This document shows, in pieces, positions 24,491 to 32,072 of a stretch of 64,000 nucleotides of DNA. Each line of letters opens with the position of its first letter. Positions within the stretch are counted from its first letter, which is position 1. This DNA comes from Paenibacillus contaminans (GTDB taxonomy: Bacteria; Bacillota; Bacilli; Paenibacillales; NBRC-103111), in contig NZ_QMFB01000001.1 of the NCBI RefSeq assembly GCF_003285015.1, positions 186,001-250,000 of the forward strand. Direction: 5' to 3'. A program made the position numbers and the translations under genes. The notes under the pieces are model-generated. The model made no database searches. It was given only the letters and a program-made list of their open reading frames with translations, and was not told the origin of the DNA.

Positions 24491-25174
24491 ATGAATCCAA
24501 AGATGAAAGAGCAGCTGCTCGATCTGGCCGACGAGAACTATCGGAAATTTTCCGCGTCGCTGATCCCGAACATAAACAATGTGTTGGGCGTCCGGCTGCC
24601 GGAGCTGCGTAAAATCGCGCGAAAAATAGCCGCCGGCGATTGGCGGAACTATCTGGCGCAAGCCGATAGCGATTATTTCGAGGAAATCATGCTGCAAGGC
24701 ATGGTCATCGGTTATGCAAAATCGGATATTGAAGAAATTTTGCGCTATACGGCGGATTTTATTCCGAAAATCGATAATTGGTCGGTATGCGACAGTTTTT
24801 GTGCGGGGCTGAAGTTCACGATCCCGCATCGGGAACGGGTATGGGCATTCTTGCAGCCTTATCTGCGCTCCAGTCAAGAATATGAAATTCGTTTCGGCGT
24901 TGTTATGCTGCTGGACTTTTATATTGATGCCGAATATATGAAACGGGTTTTTCAATTGCTGGATGAGGCGAAGCATGAGGGCTATTATGTCAAAATGGCG
25001 GTCGCTTGGGCGCTGTCCATCTGTTATGTGAAGTTGCCCGAGCCAACCTTGGCTTATTTGCAGAGCAATACTTTGGACGATTTCACGTTTAACAAGGCGC
25101 TTCAAAAAATTACGGAGTCATACCGCGTCGATCCGGAAGCCAAGAAAATGATCCGCGGCATGAAGCGAAAATAA
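24491..25174 (+). CDS. alkD: DNA alkylation repair protein AlkD
   Basis: 227 residues. ATG 24491 is chosen over TTG 24488 because AAGGGG is 7 bases upstream. It is an all-helical HEAT-like repeat protein with the AlkD motifs IPNINNVLGVRLPELRKIA, WSVCDSFCAGLK and WALSICYVKLPE. AlkD excises bulky or cationic alkylated purines without base flipping. Co-transcription with the AlkA-like gene is likely from the short spacing, and a terminator follows. Confidence 0.9.
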   Translation: MNPKMKEQLLDLADENYRKFSASLIPNINNVLGVRLPELRKIARKIAAGDWRNYLAQADSDYFEEIMLQGMVIGYAKSDIEEILRYTADFIPKIDNWSVCDSFCAGLKFTIPHRERVWAFLQPYLRSSQEYEIRFGVVMLLDFYIDAEYMKRVFQLLDEAKHEGYYVKMAVAWALSICYVKLPEPTLAYLQSNTLDDFTFNKALQKITESYRVDPEAKKMIRGMKRK

Positions 25175-25189
25175 GCCCTTAAGGCAAAA

Positions 25190-25238
25190 AAGGTCCGCAG
25201 CAGGTGAATAGTATTCCTGCCGCAGACCTTTTATTTTA
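25190..25238. terminator. Bidirectional terminator between alkD and thrC
   Basis: AAGGTCCGCAGCAGG pairs with CCTGCCGCAGACCTT at 13 of 15 positions, with T-runs on both sides (TTTTATTTT on +, TTTTTT on -). Confidence 0.8.
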
Positions 25239-25296
25239 AATATAAGGAATCTCCTTGTGGAAGCGATGAATGGCGGGAGCCAATCGGTCAACCTAA

Positions 25297-26694
25297 TTAG
25301 TTGCCGTTATAAAAAGCCTTCAGCTCGCGAACGACCGACTCAAGCGAGCCGTCAACCCGCGTTTGGCGCTGCGGTTTCTCGAACAGTGCGGAAATTTGCT
25401 CCGGAAACTGCTGCTCGATACCGCAAAGCTCGATCGCTTCGTTAAATTTCGCAGGATGTGCGGTTGCGAGGGATATCGTCAAGCCGCCTTCCGTTTCATA
25501 CTTGTCGGCTGCCGCTACGCCGCAAGCGGAATGCGGGTCAAGCAAATAGCCCGAAGCCGCCTCGTACTTTTTGATCGTATCGAGACATTCCTGTCCTAAC
25601 ACGCCGTGTGCGCCGAACTCCGCTTGTACTTTGGCAAGCGCTTCGCCGGTAATGACGATTTCGCCTTCGCTCTTGAATGTCTCCATCAAGAAGCGAATTT
25701 GGGCTGCGTCCTCGCCTAGTACATAGTAGAGGTAACGCTCAAAGTTGCTGGCTACCTGGATGTCCATCGAAGGGCTGTAAGTCGTGCGGAAATCGCCAGG
25801 CTTATAAACACCCTCAAGAACAAAACGCTCCAAAATATTATTTTCGTTCGTGGCGAGAATCAGCTTGTCGACCGGCAGCCCCATCCGCTTGGCCAAATAA
25901 CCGGCGAAAATATCTCCGAAGTTGCCTGTCGGCACGCTGAAGCTGACCTGCTTCACCTCGGTTTCCTTCGTCACCTGGAAGTAGGCGTAGAAATAATAAA
26001 CGGTTTGCGCCATAATGCGCACGAAGTTAATCGAGTTGATGGCGGCAAGGTGGTTGCTTGCTTTGAAGTCCAAATCGGCGAACAAATCCTTGATCATCCG
26101 CTGGCAATCGTCGAAATTGCCGTCTACCGATAAATTCAGCACATTGTCGTCCTGAACGGTCGTCATTTGCAGCTCCTGCACTTTGCTTACTTTGCCGTGC
26201 GGATGAAGGATGCAAATCTTAATGCCTTTTTTGCCCTTGACGCCCTCGATGGCGGAAGCTCCGGTATCGCCCGAGGTTGCGCCCAAAATGTGAATCTTCT
26301 TATTTTGCTTCGCAGCGACATACGTATATAGTTGACCCATAAATTGCAGGGCGATATCTTTAAAAGCGAATGTAGGGCCGTGGAACAGCTCCAGCAAATA
26401 CAAATCATCTTTCAATTTGCGGACCGGCGTCACTTCCGGATGACGGAAAGTTGCATAACTTGCGTTCACAAGCGCCTTCAGATCCTGCTCCGGAATTTCC
26501 CCGTTCGTAAAAAGCGCGAATATTTCCAGCACCAGCTCCTGATAGCTCAGCTCCTGCCATTTTTGCAGCGTCTCCGGAGAAACGGCCGGAATTTCATTAG
26601 GCACCAGCAATCCGCCGTCATCGCCGAGGCCCATCATAAAAGCGTCGATAAAGCCAATATTGCTTACATTTCCTCTTGTACTGATAAACTCCAT
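25297..26694 (-). CDS. thrC: Threonine synthase, long form
   Basis: 465 residues. The N-terminus MEFISTRGNVSNIGFIDAFM, PLP-lysine motif LFHGPTFAFKDIALQF (about 105-120) and ATSGDTGASAIEG mark the long ThrC class typical of E. coli and yeast, not the about 350-residue B. subtilis enzyme. It converts O-phosphohomoserine to threonine with PLP in the cytoplasm. ATG 26694 has AGGAGGAATT just upstream. It stands alone, away from hom and thrB. No T-box motif was found in the 268-base upstream gap. Confidence 0.93.
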   Translation of the reverse strand: MEFISTRGNVSNIGFIDAFMMGLGDDGGLLVPNEIPAVSPETLQKWQELSYQELVLEIFALFTNGEIPEQDLKALVNASYATFRHPEVTPVRKLKDDLYLLELFHGPTFAFKDIALQFMGQLYTYVAAKQNKKIHILGATSGDTGASAIEGVKGKKGIKICILHPHGKVSKVQELQMTTVQDDNVLNLSVDGNFDDCQRMIKDLFADLDFKASNHLAAINSINFVRIMAQTVYYFYAYFQVTKETEVKQVSFSVPTGNFGDIFAGYLAKRMGLPVDKLILATNENNILERFVLEGVYKPGDFRTTYSPSMDIQVASNFERYLYYVLGEDAAQIRFLMETFKSEGEIVITGEALAKVQAEFGAHGVLGQECLDTIKKYEAASGYLLDPHSACGVAAADKYETEGGLTISLATAHPAKFNEAIELCGIEQQFPEQISALFEKPQRQTRVDGSLESVVRELKAFYNGN

Positions 26695-26962
26695 TCGTAA
26701 TTCCTCCTACTAGGGCACAATTAACAATTTGATTATTCCATCATAACATCGTTTGCGTAAATAATCGACGCCACTTTCAAAGATCCGGAGCAAGAAATGC
26801 TTTATATGAATATTCGCGAAGCAAAATAATGTCAAGATTGTTCTTGACCGTACCGGCTGGTAAAATCAGGGTATACTCAAAGATTCGCAACCATGCATTT
26901 TTATCCCGTACAATACAATGGAACGTTATCGACATTTATTGTGACCGGAAGGGAGTAACGAT

Positions 26963-27358
26963 ATGATAGAATGTCCGTGGTGCAGTAAACAAGTCCGGCT
27001 TCAAGAGCATATTTGCCCCGCATGCAAGCACGAGGTGCTGCCCGAGCATTTGGACGCAGCCTTGAAAGAGGCTGATCCAGAGAGTGCGGAATGGGAAGAG
27101 CAGGATCAAGATATGAGCCTTGAAGAAATGATAACGAACCGGTTTACGTGCTCCAAGTGCAGGCAAAACGAATGCAAAATAAAAGAAGTTGCGATGAGCG
27201 GCACCGGAATCAGCAAAATATTCGATATCGAGCACAATCACTATATTTTCGTATCCTGCATGAATTGTGGATATGTGGAAGTGTATGATCCGGATATATG
27301 GTACGGCAAAAAAACGGGGAAACTGGGGACTGTTATGGACGTATTATTCGGACGCTAA
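26963..27358 (+). CDS. Zinc-ribbon protein (zf-nucleic-acid type, DUF2082-like)
   Basis: 131 residues. Two zinc-binding motifs are visible: an N-terminal CPWCSKQVRLQEHICPAC ribbon (residues 4-21) and a second set CSKCRQNEC with VSCMNCGYVEVYDPDIW. An acidic helix (EEADPES..EEQDQDMSLEEM) connects them. The C-terminal half resembles small proteins annotated as nucleic-acid-binding zinc ribbons. Function unknown. GGAAGGGAG lies before the ATG. Confidence 0.75.
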   Translation: MIECPWCSKQVRLQEHICPACKHEVLPEHLDAALKEADPESAEWEEQDQDMSLEEMITNRFTCSKCRQNECKIKEVAMSGTGISKIFDIEHNHYIFVSCMNCGYVEVYDPDIWYGKKTGKLGTVMDVLFGR

Positions 27359-27404
27359 TGCTATCAGACTTATCCTTACCTCTTATTTTTATTTGATGAA
27401 TACA

Positions 27405-27433
27405 TTGACAAAACGGCTTCGCCTTATCATAAT
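27405..27433 (+). promoter_or_regulatory. Predicted promoter of the MFS transporter gene
   Basis: TTGACA (27405-27410), 17-base spacer, CATAAT (27428-27433), about 70 bases before the preferred start codon. Confidence 0.55.
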
Positions 27434-27503
27434 TGGTAAACAAATATGTATAAAATGTATCAAAAACAGGCGTGTTAGCATGCCCATGAGAAGAGGAATG
27501 CCG

Positions 27504-28889
27504 ATGCAGCAAACAGTCAACTCGAACGCCGGAGATAAATTGCTTCGCGTTCTCATGTTTACACTTGTCATCTCCGTCATGAATGCATCGATGTTTAATG
27601 TCGTCCTGCCGGTTATAAGCAAGCAGTTTGATTTAACGCCGTCTCAGGTGAGCTGGATCGTTACAAGCTACATGATCGTGTATGCGATCGGTTCCGTCAC
27701 GTTCGGGAAGCTGGCCGATAAATACCGATTGAAGGACTTGCTGACGTTCGGCCTTCTGTTCTTCGCGGCAGGTTCTGTCGTCGGGATGGCGGCCACCGAA
27801 TATTGGATGATCATTGCCGGACGAATTTTGCAGGCGACTGGCGCCTCGGTGATTCCGGCGACTGCGATGATCGTGCCCGTACGTTATTTTGCGCCCGAGA
27901 AGCGGGGAAGCGCGCTTGGGACCGTCGCAGTCGGTCTGGCTCTCGGTACGGCGATCGGTCCGATCGTTTCCGGCTTCGTTACAAGCGTGGCAAGCTGGCG
28001 TTTTTTATTCGCCATTTCGATCTTTTCGCTGCTGACGCTTCCGTATTACCGCAAATATTTGGACGATACCCGCGGGGCGGTCGGCAAAATCGATTTCATC
28101 GGCGGCATCTTGCTTGCCGGAACGGTAGCCGCCATGCTTCTGGCGATTACGCAAATGAGCCTTTGGCTTTTCCTCTCGGGGGCGGCACTACTGGCGTTGT
28201 TCCTGGCGAGAATTCGTTATGCCAAAGAGCCGTTCGTAAAGCCTTCTATTTTTCGAAATAAGCAGTATACACTTGGCTTGATCGTCGCATTCGTGATGAC
28301 CGGGCTAAGCTTCGGAATTCCGTTCATGACGCCGCAGCTGTTGTCGAGCGTTAACCACATGTCGCCTGCTTTCATCGGCTTCGTCATGTTTCCGGGAGCG
28401 ATCATGTCCGCTTTAATGGGACGCAAGGGCGGCAAGCTGGCTGATCAAAAAGGCAACCCGTTTCTTGTTTTTTCTGCGGCTTCCCTTATTTTTGCCGGAT
28501 TTATCAGTTTATCATCCATCGTCGGCATGTCGCCGGTTATTATCGCTATATGTCTCATATTCGGCAATGTCGGGCAAACGTTTATGCAAATCGCGATGTC
28601 GAACACGGTTTCGCGCACGCTCTCCAAAGAGGAGGTCGGTGTCGGTATGGGCATGCTGTCGATGCTGAATTTCATTTCCGGGGCTACCGCGACCGCCTTG
28701 ATCGGCAAAACGCTCGATTTCGGAGCCGTGACTCATTGGAATCCGCTTGCGCACAATAACGAGGCATTCGTTTACAGCAACATTTTTCTCGCGCTCGCGA
28801 TTTTGGTTGTGCTTGTTACGACTTTCTACTATATGCAGTTCGGCGGTGCGGGGAAAAGACTTCGGGCCGAACGAAACGCAGCGCAATAA
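27504..28889 (+). CDS. MFS drug efflux transporter, TetL-like (DHA14)
   Basis: 461 residues, about fourteen membrane helices. The frame is open further up, but ATG 27504 with AAGAGGA 6 bases before it gives the usual N-terminus. Motif A (FGKLADKYRLKDLL) and antiporter motif C (ALGTAIGPIVSGFV) are present, and the segment GRILQATGASVIPATAMIVP resembles TetA(L)/TetA(K) proton antiporters. The substrate is not predictable; many chromosomal members are drug or Na+/K+ antiporters. A terminator follows. Confidence 0.82.
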   Translation: MQQTVNSNAGDKLLRVLMFTLVISVMNASMFNVVLPVISKQFDLTPSQVSWIVTSYMIVYAIGSVTFGKLADKYRLKDLLTFGLLFFAAGSVVGMAATEYWMIIAGRILQATGASVIPATAMIVPVRYFAPEKRGSALGTVAVGLALGTAIGPIVSGFVTSVASWRFLFAISIFSLLTLPYYRKYLDDTRGAVGKIDFIGGILLAGTVAAMLLAITQMSLWLFLSGAALLALFLARIRYAKEPFVKPSIFRNKQYTLGLIVAFVMTGLSFGIPFMTPQLLSSVNHMSPAFIGFVMFPGAIMSALMGRKGGKLADQKGNPFLVFSAASLIFAGFISLSSIVGMSPVIIAICLIFGNVGQTFMQIAMSNTVSRTLSKEEVGVGMGMLSMLNFISGATATALIGKTLDFGAVTHWNPLAHNNEAFVYSNIFLALAILVVLVTTFYYMQFGGAGKRLRAERNAAQ

Positions 28890-28890
28890 A

Positions 28891-28919
28891 GGCCGGGAGC
28901 TGTTTCCCGGTCTTTTTTA
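28891..28919 (+). terminator. Terminator of the MFS gene
   Basis: GGCCGGGA and TCCCGGTC arms around GCTGTT, followed by TTTTTT. Confidence 0.8.
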
Positions 28920-28982
28920 TGATGGTATACGCCCGCAAATCAGGCGCTGGATAAAGGAATTCATCGCGAACCGAAAAAAATG

Positions 28983-29040
28983 TTGCAAAACTAATGGTAT
29001 TAGTTATAATAAAACTAACGATATTAGTTTAATGACTAAT
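28983..29040 (+). promoter_or_regulatory. Promoter with TetR-type operators for the metallo-hydrolase/TetR operon
   Basis: TTGCAA (28983-28988), 16-base spacer, TATAAT (29005-29010). The palindrome ACTAATGGTATTAGT (28990-29004) fills the spacer exactly. A near copy ACTAACGATATTAGT (29014-29028) covers the start of transcription, and a half copy ACTAAT follows at 29035. A repressor bound here would block RNA polymerase; the TetR protein of the same operon (29857-30444) is the natural candidate. Confidence 0.7.
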
Positions 29041-29121
29041 ATCAATAATAAAAAGTGAAGTCGAGTTAAACGACAAATTCCTTTAATCAGCTAACGATGA
29101 TAACGAACGGAGGATGTTCAT

Positions 29122-29853
29122 ATGAGAGTGATAAAAGAAATGACGGTTACCCAATTGACGTTTATGCCCAGGTTGTTTCCTGTAAATTGTTATATTGTCG
29201 AGGAGGAGGACGGACTGACCTTGATCGATGCCGCCTTGCCTTACAGTGTGAAGGGGATTTTAAGAGCGGCGGCCGCTATCGGAAAGCCGATTACGCGTAT
29301 TGTCCTCACTCATGCGCACGGCGACCATGTAGGGGCGCTGGATGCACTCAAGCGTGAGCTGCCGAACGCCGCGGTTCATATTTCGGCTCGCGACGCACGG
29401 CTGCTTACCGGTGACGCGACGCTCGATCCGGGCGAGCCCAATCGGCCGATTCGCGGCGACGTGCCCAAAAACGTGCAAACAAGAGCAGACCGCTTACTTC
29501 AGGACGGAGACCGCATCGGCTCGCTGCTCGCATTGGCGGCACCCGGGCATACGCCGGGCTCGATGGCTTTTCTGGATACCCGCTGCGGCGCTTTGATTGC
29601 GGGAGACGCGTTCCAAGTAAGAGGCGGTATGGCTGTTTCCGGACAGCTGCGCCCATTGTTCCCGTTTCCCGCCATGGCTACTTGGAGCAAGGAGCTTGCA
29701 TTGGAGAGTGCGCGAAAGCTGCAGCAAAACCGTCCGACTCTTCTTGCCGCCGGTCACGGGCGCATGCTGAATCGGCCTGAAGAAGCGATCGGCCGCGCAA
29801 TAGCCGATGCGGAGCGGAATCTTGCCAAATCCATGATAGCAAAGGAGCAGTAA
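29122..29853 (+). CDS. MBL-fold metallo-hydrolase
   Basis: 243 residues. Metallo-beta-lactamase fold: zinc motif LTHAHGDHVGALDAL (about residues 57-71), further metal ligands in AAPGHTPGSMAFLD and CGALIAGDAFQVRGG, and a final LLAAGHGRML histidine. The family includes glyoxalase II, lactonases and many esterases; the substrate is unknown. It shares an operon with the TetR gene three bases downstream, so the inducer is probably a compound it detoxifies. GGAGG lies upstream of the ATG. Confidence 0.85.
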   Translation: MRVIKEMTVTQLTFMPRLFPVNCYIVEEEDGLTLIDAALPYSVKGILRAAAAIGKPITRIVLTHAHGDHVGALDALKRELPNAAVHISARDARLLTGDATLDPGEPNRPIRGDVPKNVQTRADRLLQDGDRIGSLLALAAPGHTPGSMAFLDTRCGALIAGDAFQVRGGMAVSGQLRPLFPFPAMATWSKELALESARKLQQNRPTLLAAGHGRMLNRPEEAIGRAIADAERNLAKSMIAKEQ

Positions 29854-29856
29854 GCT

Positions 29857-30444
29857 ATGTCGAACAGAGTAAGACTTGACCTGCCGACCATCGTTATGGC
29901 GGCTGCGGAAATCGCCGATACGAAAGGAATTGCCGAAGTAACGCTGGCATCGCTCGCGCAAAAGCTGAATGTCCGTTCTCCTTCGTTGTATAACCATATA
30001 AACGGACTTCCCGGGCTCCGCAATAAACTGGCCATATACGGCCTTACGATGCTGAATGGGGAACTGACGAAAGCCGCCGTAGGGCGCTCCGGAGACGATG
30101 CGGTTCGCGCCTTCGGCAAAGCCTATATCGCGTTTGCGCGTGCTCATCCGGGATTATATGAATCTACGCTGCTGCCGCCGGACAGCTCTGACGCGGAGTA
30201 TGTCCGTGTGGGCGAACAATCCGTCGAGCTCGTGTTGAGCGTGCTTCGGGAATACGGGCTGAAGGATGAAGCCGCTCTGCATGCCGTAAGGGGGCTGCGC
30301 AGCGTGCTGCACGGCTTCGCCTCGCTTGAGCAGAAGGGCGGTTTCGGATTGCCGCTGAGCTTGGATATAACGCTTGAGCTGCTGATCGATACGTTTTTGG
30401 CAGGAATGCGGGCGTTGAATGCAGAAGGCGGCAAGCATTCGTAA
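29857..30444 (+). CDS. TetR/AcrR family regulator with WHG C-terminal domain
   Basis: 195 residues. The N-terminal HTH (VTLASLAQKLNVRSPSLYNH) is followed by a C-terminal WHG-type ligand domain (RSVLHGFASLEQKGGFGLPL near the end). Such regulators repress their own operon and a linked enzyme or pump. The ACTAAY-type palindromes at 28990-29028 are the likely operator. It starts three bases after the hydrolase stop and has AAAGGAG upstream. Confidence 0.85.
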   Translation: MSNRVRLDLPTIVMAAAEIADTKGIAEVTLASLAQKLNVRSPSLYNHINGLPGLRNKLAIYGLTMLNGELTKAAVGRSGDDAVRAFGKAYIAFARAHPGLYESTLLPPDSSDAEYVRVGEQSVELVLSVLREYGLKDEAALHAVRGLRSVLHGFASLEQKGGFGLPLSLDITLELLIDTFLAGMRALNAEGGKHS

Positions 30445-30464
30445 GGATTGTGGGAGGCGATCTT

Positions 30465-30551
30465 ATGAGCTTTATTGTATTCATGCTGTTGTTTACAGTA
30501 GGCTGCGGCTGGCTGGATGCTAAATTGCGCAAATCTGCTGGAAGGGGATGA
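30465..30551 (+). CDS. Small membrane protein, 28 residues
   Basis: ATG 30465 with GGGAGG about 8 bases upstream encodes MSFIVFMLLFTVGCGWLDAK followed by a short basic tail LRKSAGRG. One membrane helix fills most of it. Its stop lies seven bases before the next start codon, whose GGGGA ribosome site follows that stop directly, so it sits like a real gene in the operon. No family recognised; a leader peptide role is also possible. Confidence 0.4.
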   Translation: MSFIVFMLLFTVGCGWLDAKLRKSAGRG

Positions 30552-30558
30552 GGGGAGT

Positions 30559-31137
30559 ATGTTCGCCGGCCATTTCGGCTTAGCCGCTGCCGTGAAAGCA
30601 AAAACGCCCGAGGTTCCGCTTTGGGCGCTTATGCTTGGCACCCAGCTGCTTGACGTCGCATTTGTCCCGCTTTTTATAGCCGGAATCGAAACGATCGAAC
30701 CGGTTGAGGGCGGAGGATACGGAGCGCATTTGATTCATGCCGATTATACGCATTCCTTGCTCTGTGCGCTGCTAGTAACGATTATCGCCGGATTGCTGGC
30801 TGCAAAGCGTTGGGGCAAAAAAGGCGGGCTTGTTTTCGGCTCGATCGTTTTCAGCCACTGGCTGCTAGACCTCGTCGTACATCGCGCCGATTTGCCTCTA
30901 TTGCCGGGTAACGCGGGGAATTTTCCGGTTCTTGGATTAGGGATGTGGAAATATCCTTATATGACGATCGCTATGGAAGCAGTGCTCATAACGGCAGGAA
31001 TCATCATGTATAAACGCTCGGTCGCATTTTCGGCCGATAACACGGTAAGAGGGAAGCCCCTGCGTTTGGCCGCAATCGCAGCCATGTCTGTATTTCTTGC
31101 CGCCGCGCTTGCCGCGGATGTGCTCGGGATCGGTTGA
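30559..31137 (+). CDS. YdjM/DUF457-like membrane protein
   Basis: 192 residues, about five membrane helices. The ATG at 30559 with GAGGGGA just upstream is preferred to an upstream start at 30517. Conserved-looking polar motifs in the membrane, THSLLCALL and FSHWLLDLVVHRADLPL, resemble the His/Asp sets of YdjM-type (DUF457) membrane proteins, described as metal-dependent hydrolases. It follows the TetR gene closely and may belong to that operon. Function unknown. Confidence 0.6.
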   Translation: MFAGHFGLAAAVKAKTPEVPLWALMLGTQLLDVAFVPLFIAGIETIEPVEGGGYGAHLIHADYTHSLLCALLVTIIAGLLAAKRWGKKGGLVFGSIVFSHWLLDLVVHRADLPLLPGNAGNFPVLGLGMWKYPYMTIAMEAVLITAGIIMYKRSVAFSADNTVRGKPLRLAAIAAMSVFLAAALAADVLGIG

Positions 31138-31187
31138 GCCTTTAAAGGCGGCGGTTCGCTGCCATAAAATGAAACGGGGGATAAACG

Positions 31188-31901
31188 ATGAAGCCGATCA
31201 TTGCGATTACGCCTAACTTAGATGAGGAGCTTGCGACGCTTAAGCACGCGTATGCCGATTGCGTCGTAAAAGCCGGAGGAATTCCCGTTATGATCCCTTT
31301 CGGTATAAGCGAAAACGATATAGCACAGCTGGCCGGACTTGCGGACGGGCTTCTGCTTTCGGGCGGTGCCGACGTCGATCCAAGCAGCTTCGGCGAGTCG
31401 CCCCACCGCGAGCTGGGGCGGGTGACGCCGGAGAGAGACCGGGTCGAATTCGGACTGACCCGGGAATTCGTCAAGCGCGACAAACCGATTTTCGCGATTT
31501 GCCGCGGTATACAAGTGTTAAACGCCGCGCTAGGCGGCAGCCTGTATCAAGATATCGCTTCGCAATGTCCCGGCTCGCATCAGCATACCCAAAAGGCGTC
31601 GAGAAGCCATCTATCCCATACCGTCGCGGTGGAGGAAGGCAGCTTGCTGCACCGAATCGCCGGTACGGGCGAATTCAAGGTTAACAGCTTTCACCATCAG
31701 TCCATTAAACGGCCGGCTCCGGGCCTGCGTATAACGGCGAAGTCCGCGGACGGCATAGTAGAAGCGCTTGAAGGGGAGAGCCATTCGTTTACGCTCGGAG
31801 TACAGTGGCATCCGGAGGATACGGCGGCAGCGGATGATGTTTCGCGAAGCTTGTTTGAGGCTTTCGTAGCGTCTTGCCGTAAGAGCGGGAAGTCATCATG
31901 A
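31188..31901 (+). CDS. Gamma-glutamyl-gamma-aminobutyrate hydrolase family protein (PuuD-like)
   Basis: 237 residues, class I glutamine-amidotransferase-like peptidase C26. Oxyanion region LLLSGGADVDPSSFGE, nucleophile Cys in FAICRGIQVLNAALGG (about residue 109), and catalytic His-x-Glu in LGVQWHPEDTAA near the C-terminus are all present. PuuD hydrolyses gamma-glutamyl-GABA during putrescine use; Gram-positive homologues also act on other gamma-glutamyl amides. AACGGGGG lies before the ATG. It stands apart from any putrescine gene here. Confidence 0.88.
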   Translation: MKPIIAITPNLDEELATLKHAYADCVVKAGGIPVMIPFGISENDIAQLAGLADGLLLSGGADVDPSSFGESPHRELGRVTPERDRVEFGLTREFVKRDKPIFAICRGIQVLNAALGGSLYQDIASQCPGSHQHTQKASRSHLSHTVAVEEGSLLHRIAGTGEFKVNSFHHQSIKRPAPGLRITAKSADGIVEALEGESHSFTLGVQWHPEDTAAADDVSRSLFEAFVASCRKSGKSS

Positions 31902-31916
31902 CGACGTTCACTGGGA

Positions 31917-31938
31917 TTTAGAGCTGCTTCTACGATAT
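31917..31938 (-). repeat. Partial copy of the hairpin repeat 5' block
   Basis: These 22 bases are the exact reverse complement of 42591-42612, the first block of repeat copy C. The hairpin part is absent here; a terminator follows instead. Confidence 0.65.
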
Positions 31939-31955
31939 ACGCTCTTATAAAATGA

Positions 31956-31999
31956 AAAACGTGCTGCCGATCCGCATCGGTAGCACGTTTTGTTTTTTC
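31956..31999. terminator. Bidirectional terminator between the hydrolase and pyc genes
   Basis: AAAACGTGCTGCCGAT and ATCGGTAGCACGTTTT pair over CCGC with one mismatch, followed by TGTTTTTTC. Confidence 0.85.
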
Positions 32000-32072
32000 A
32001 AAAGGATATTTCTTAAAAGGATGAAAAGCGATTGTAAACGGTCAGCGTTCAAAACGCCGACAGCCGGTGCCT

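Noticed and set aside
26695..26962. A T-box leader before thrC
   Set aside because: No T-box sequence (TGGNACCGCG) or specifier stem is visible on the minus strand.
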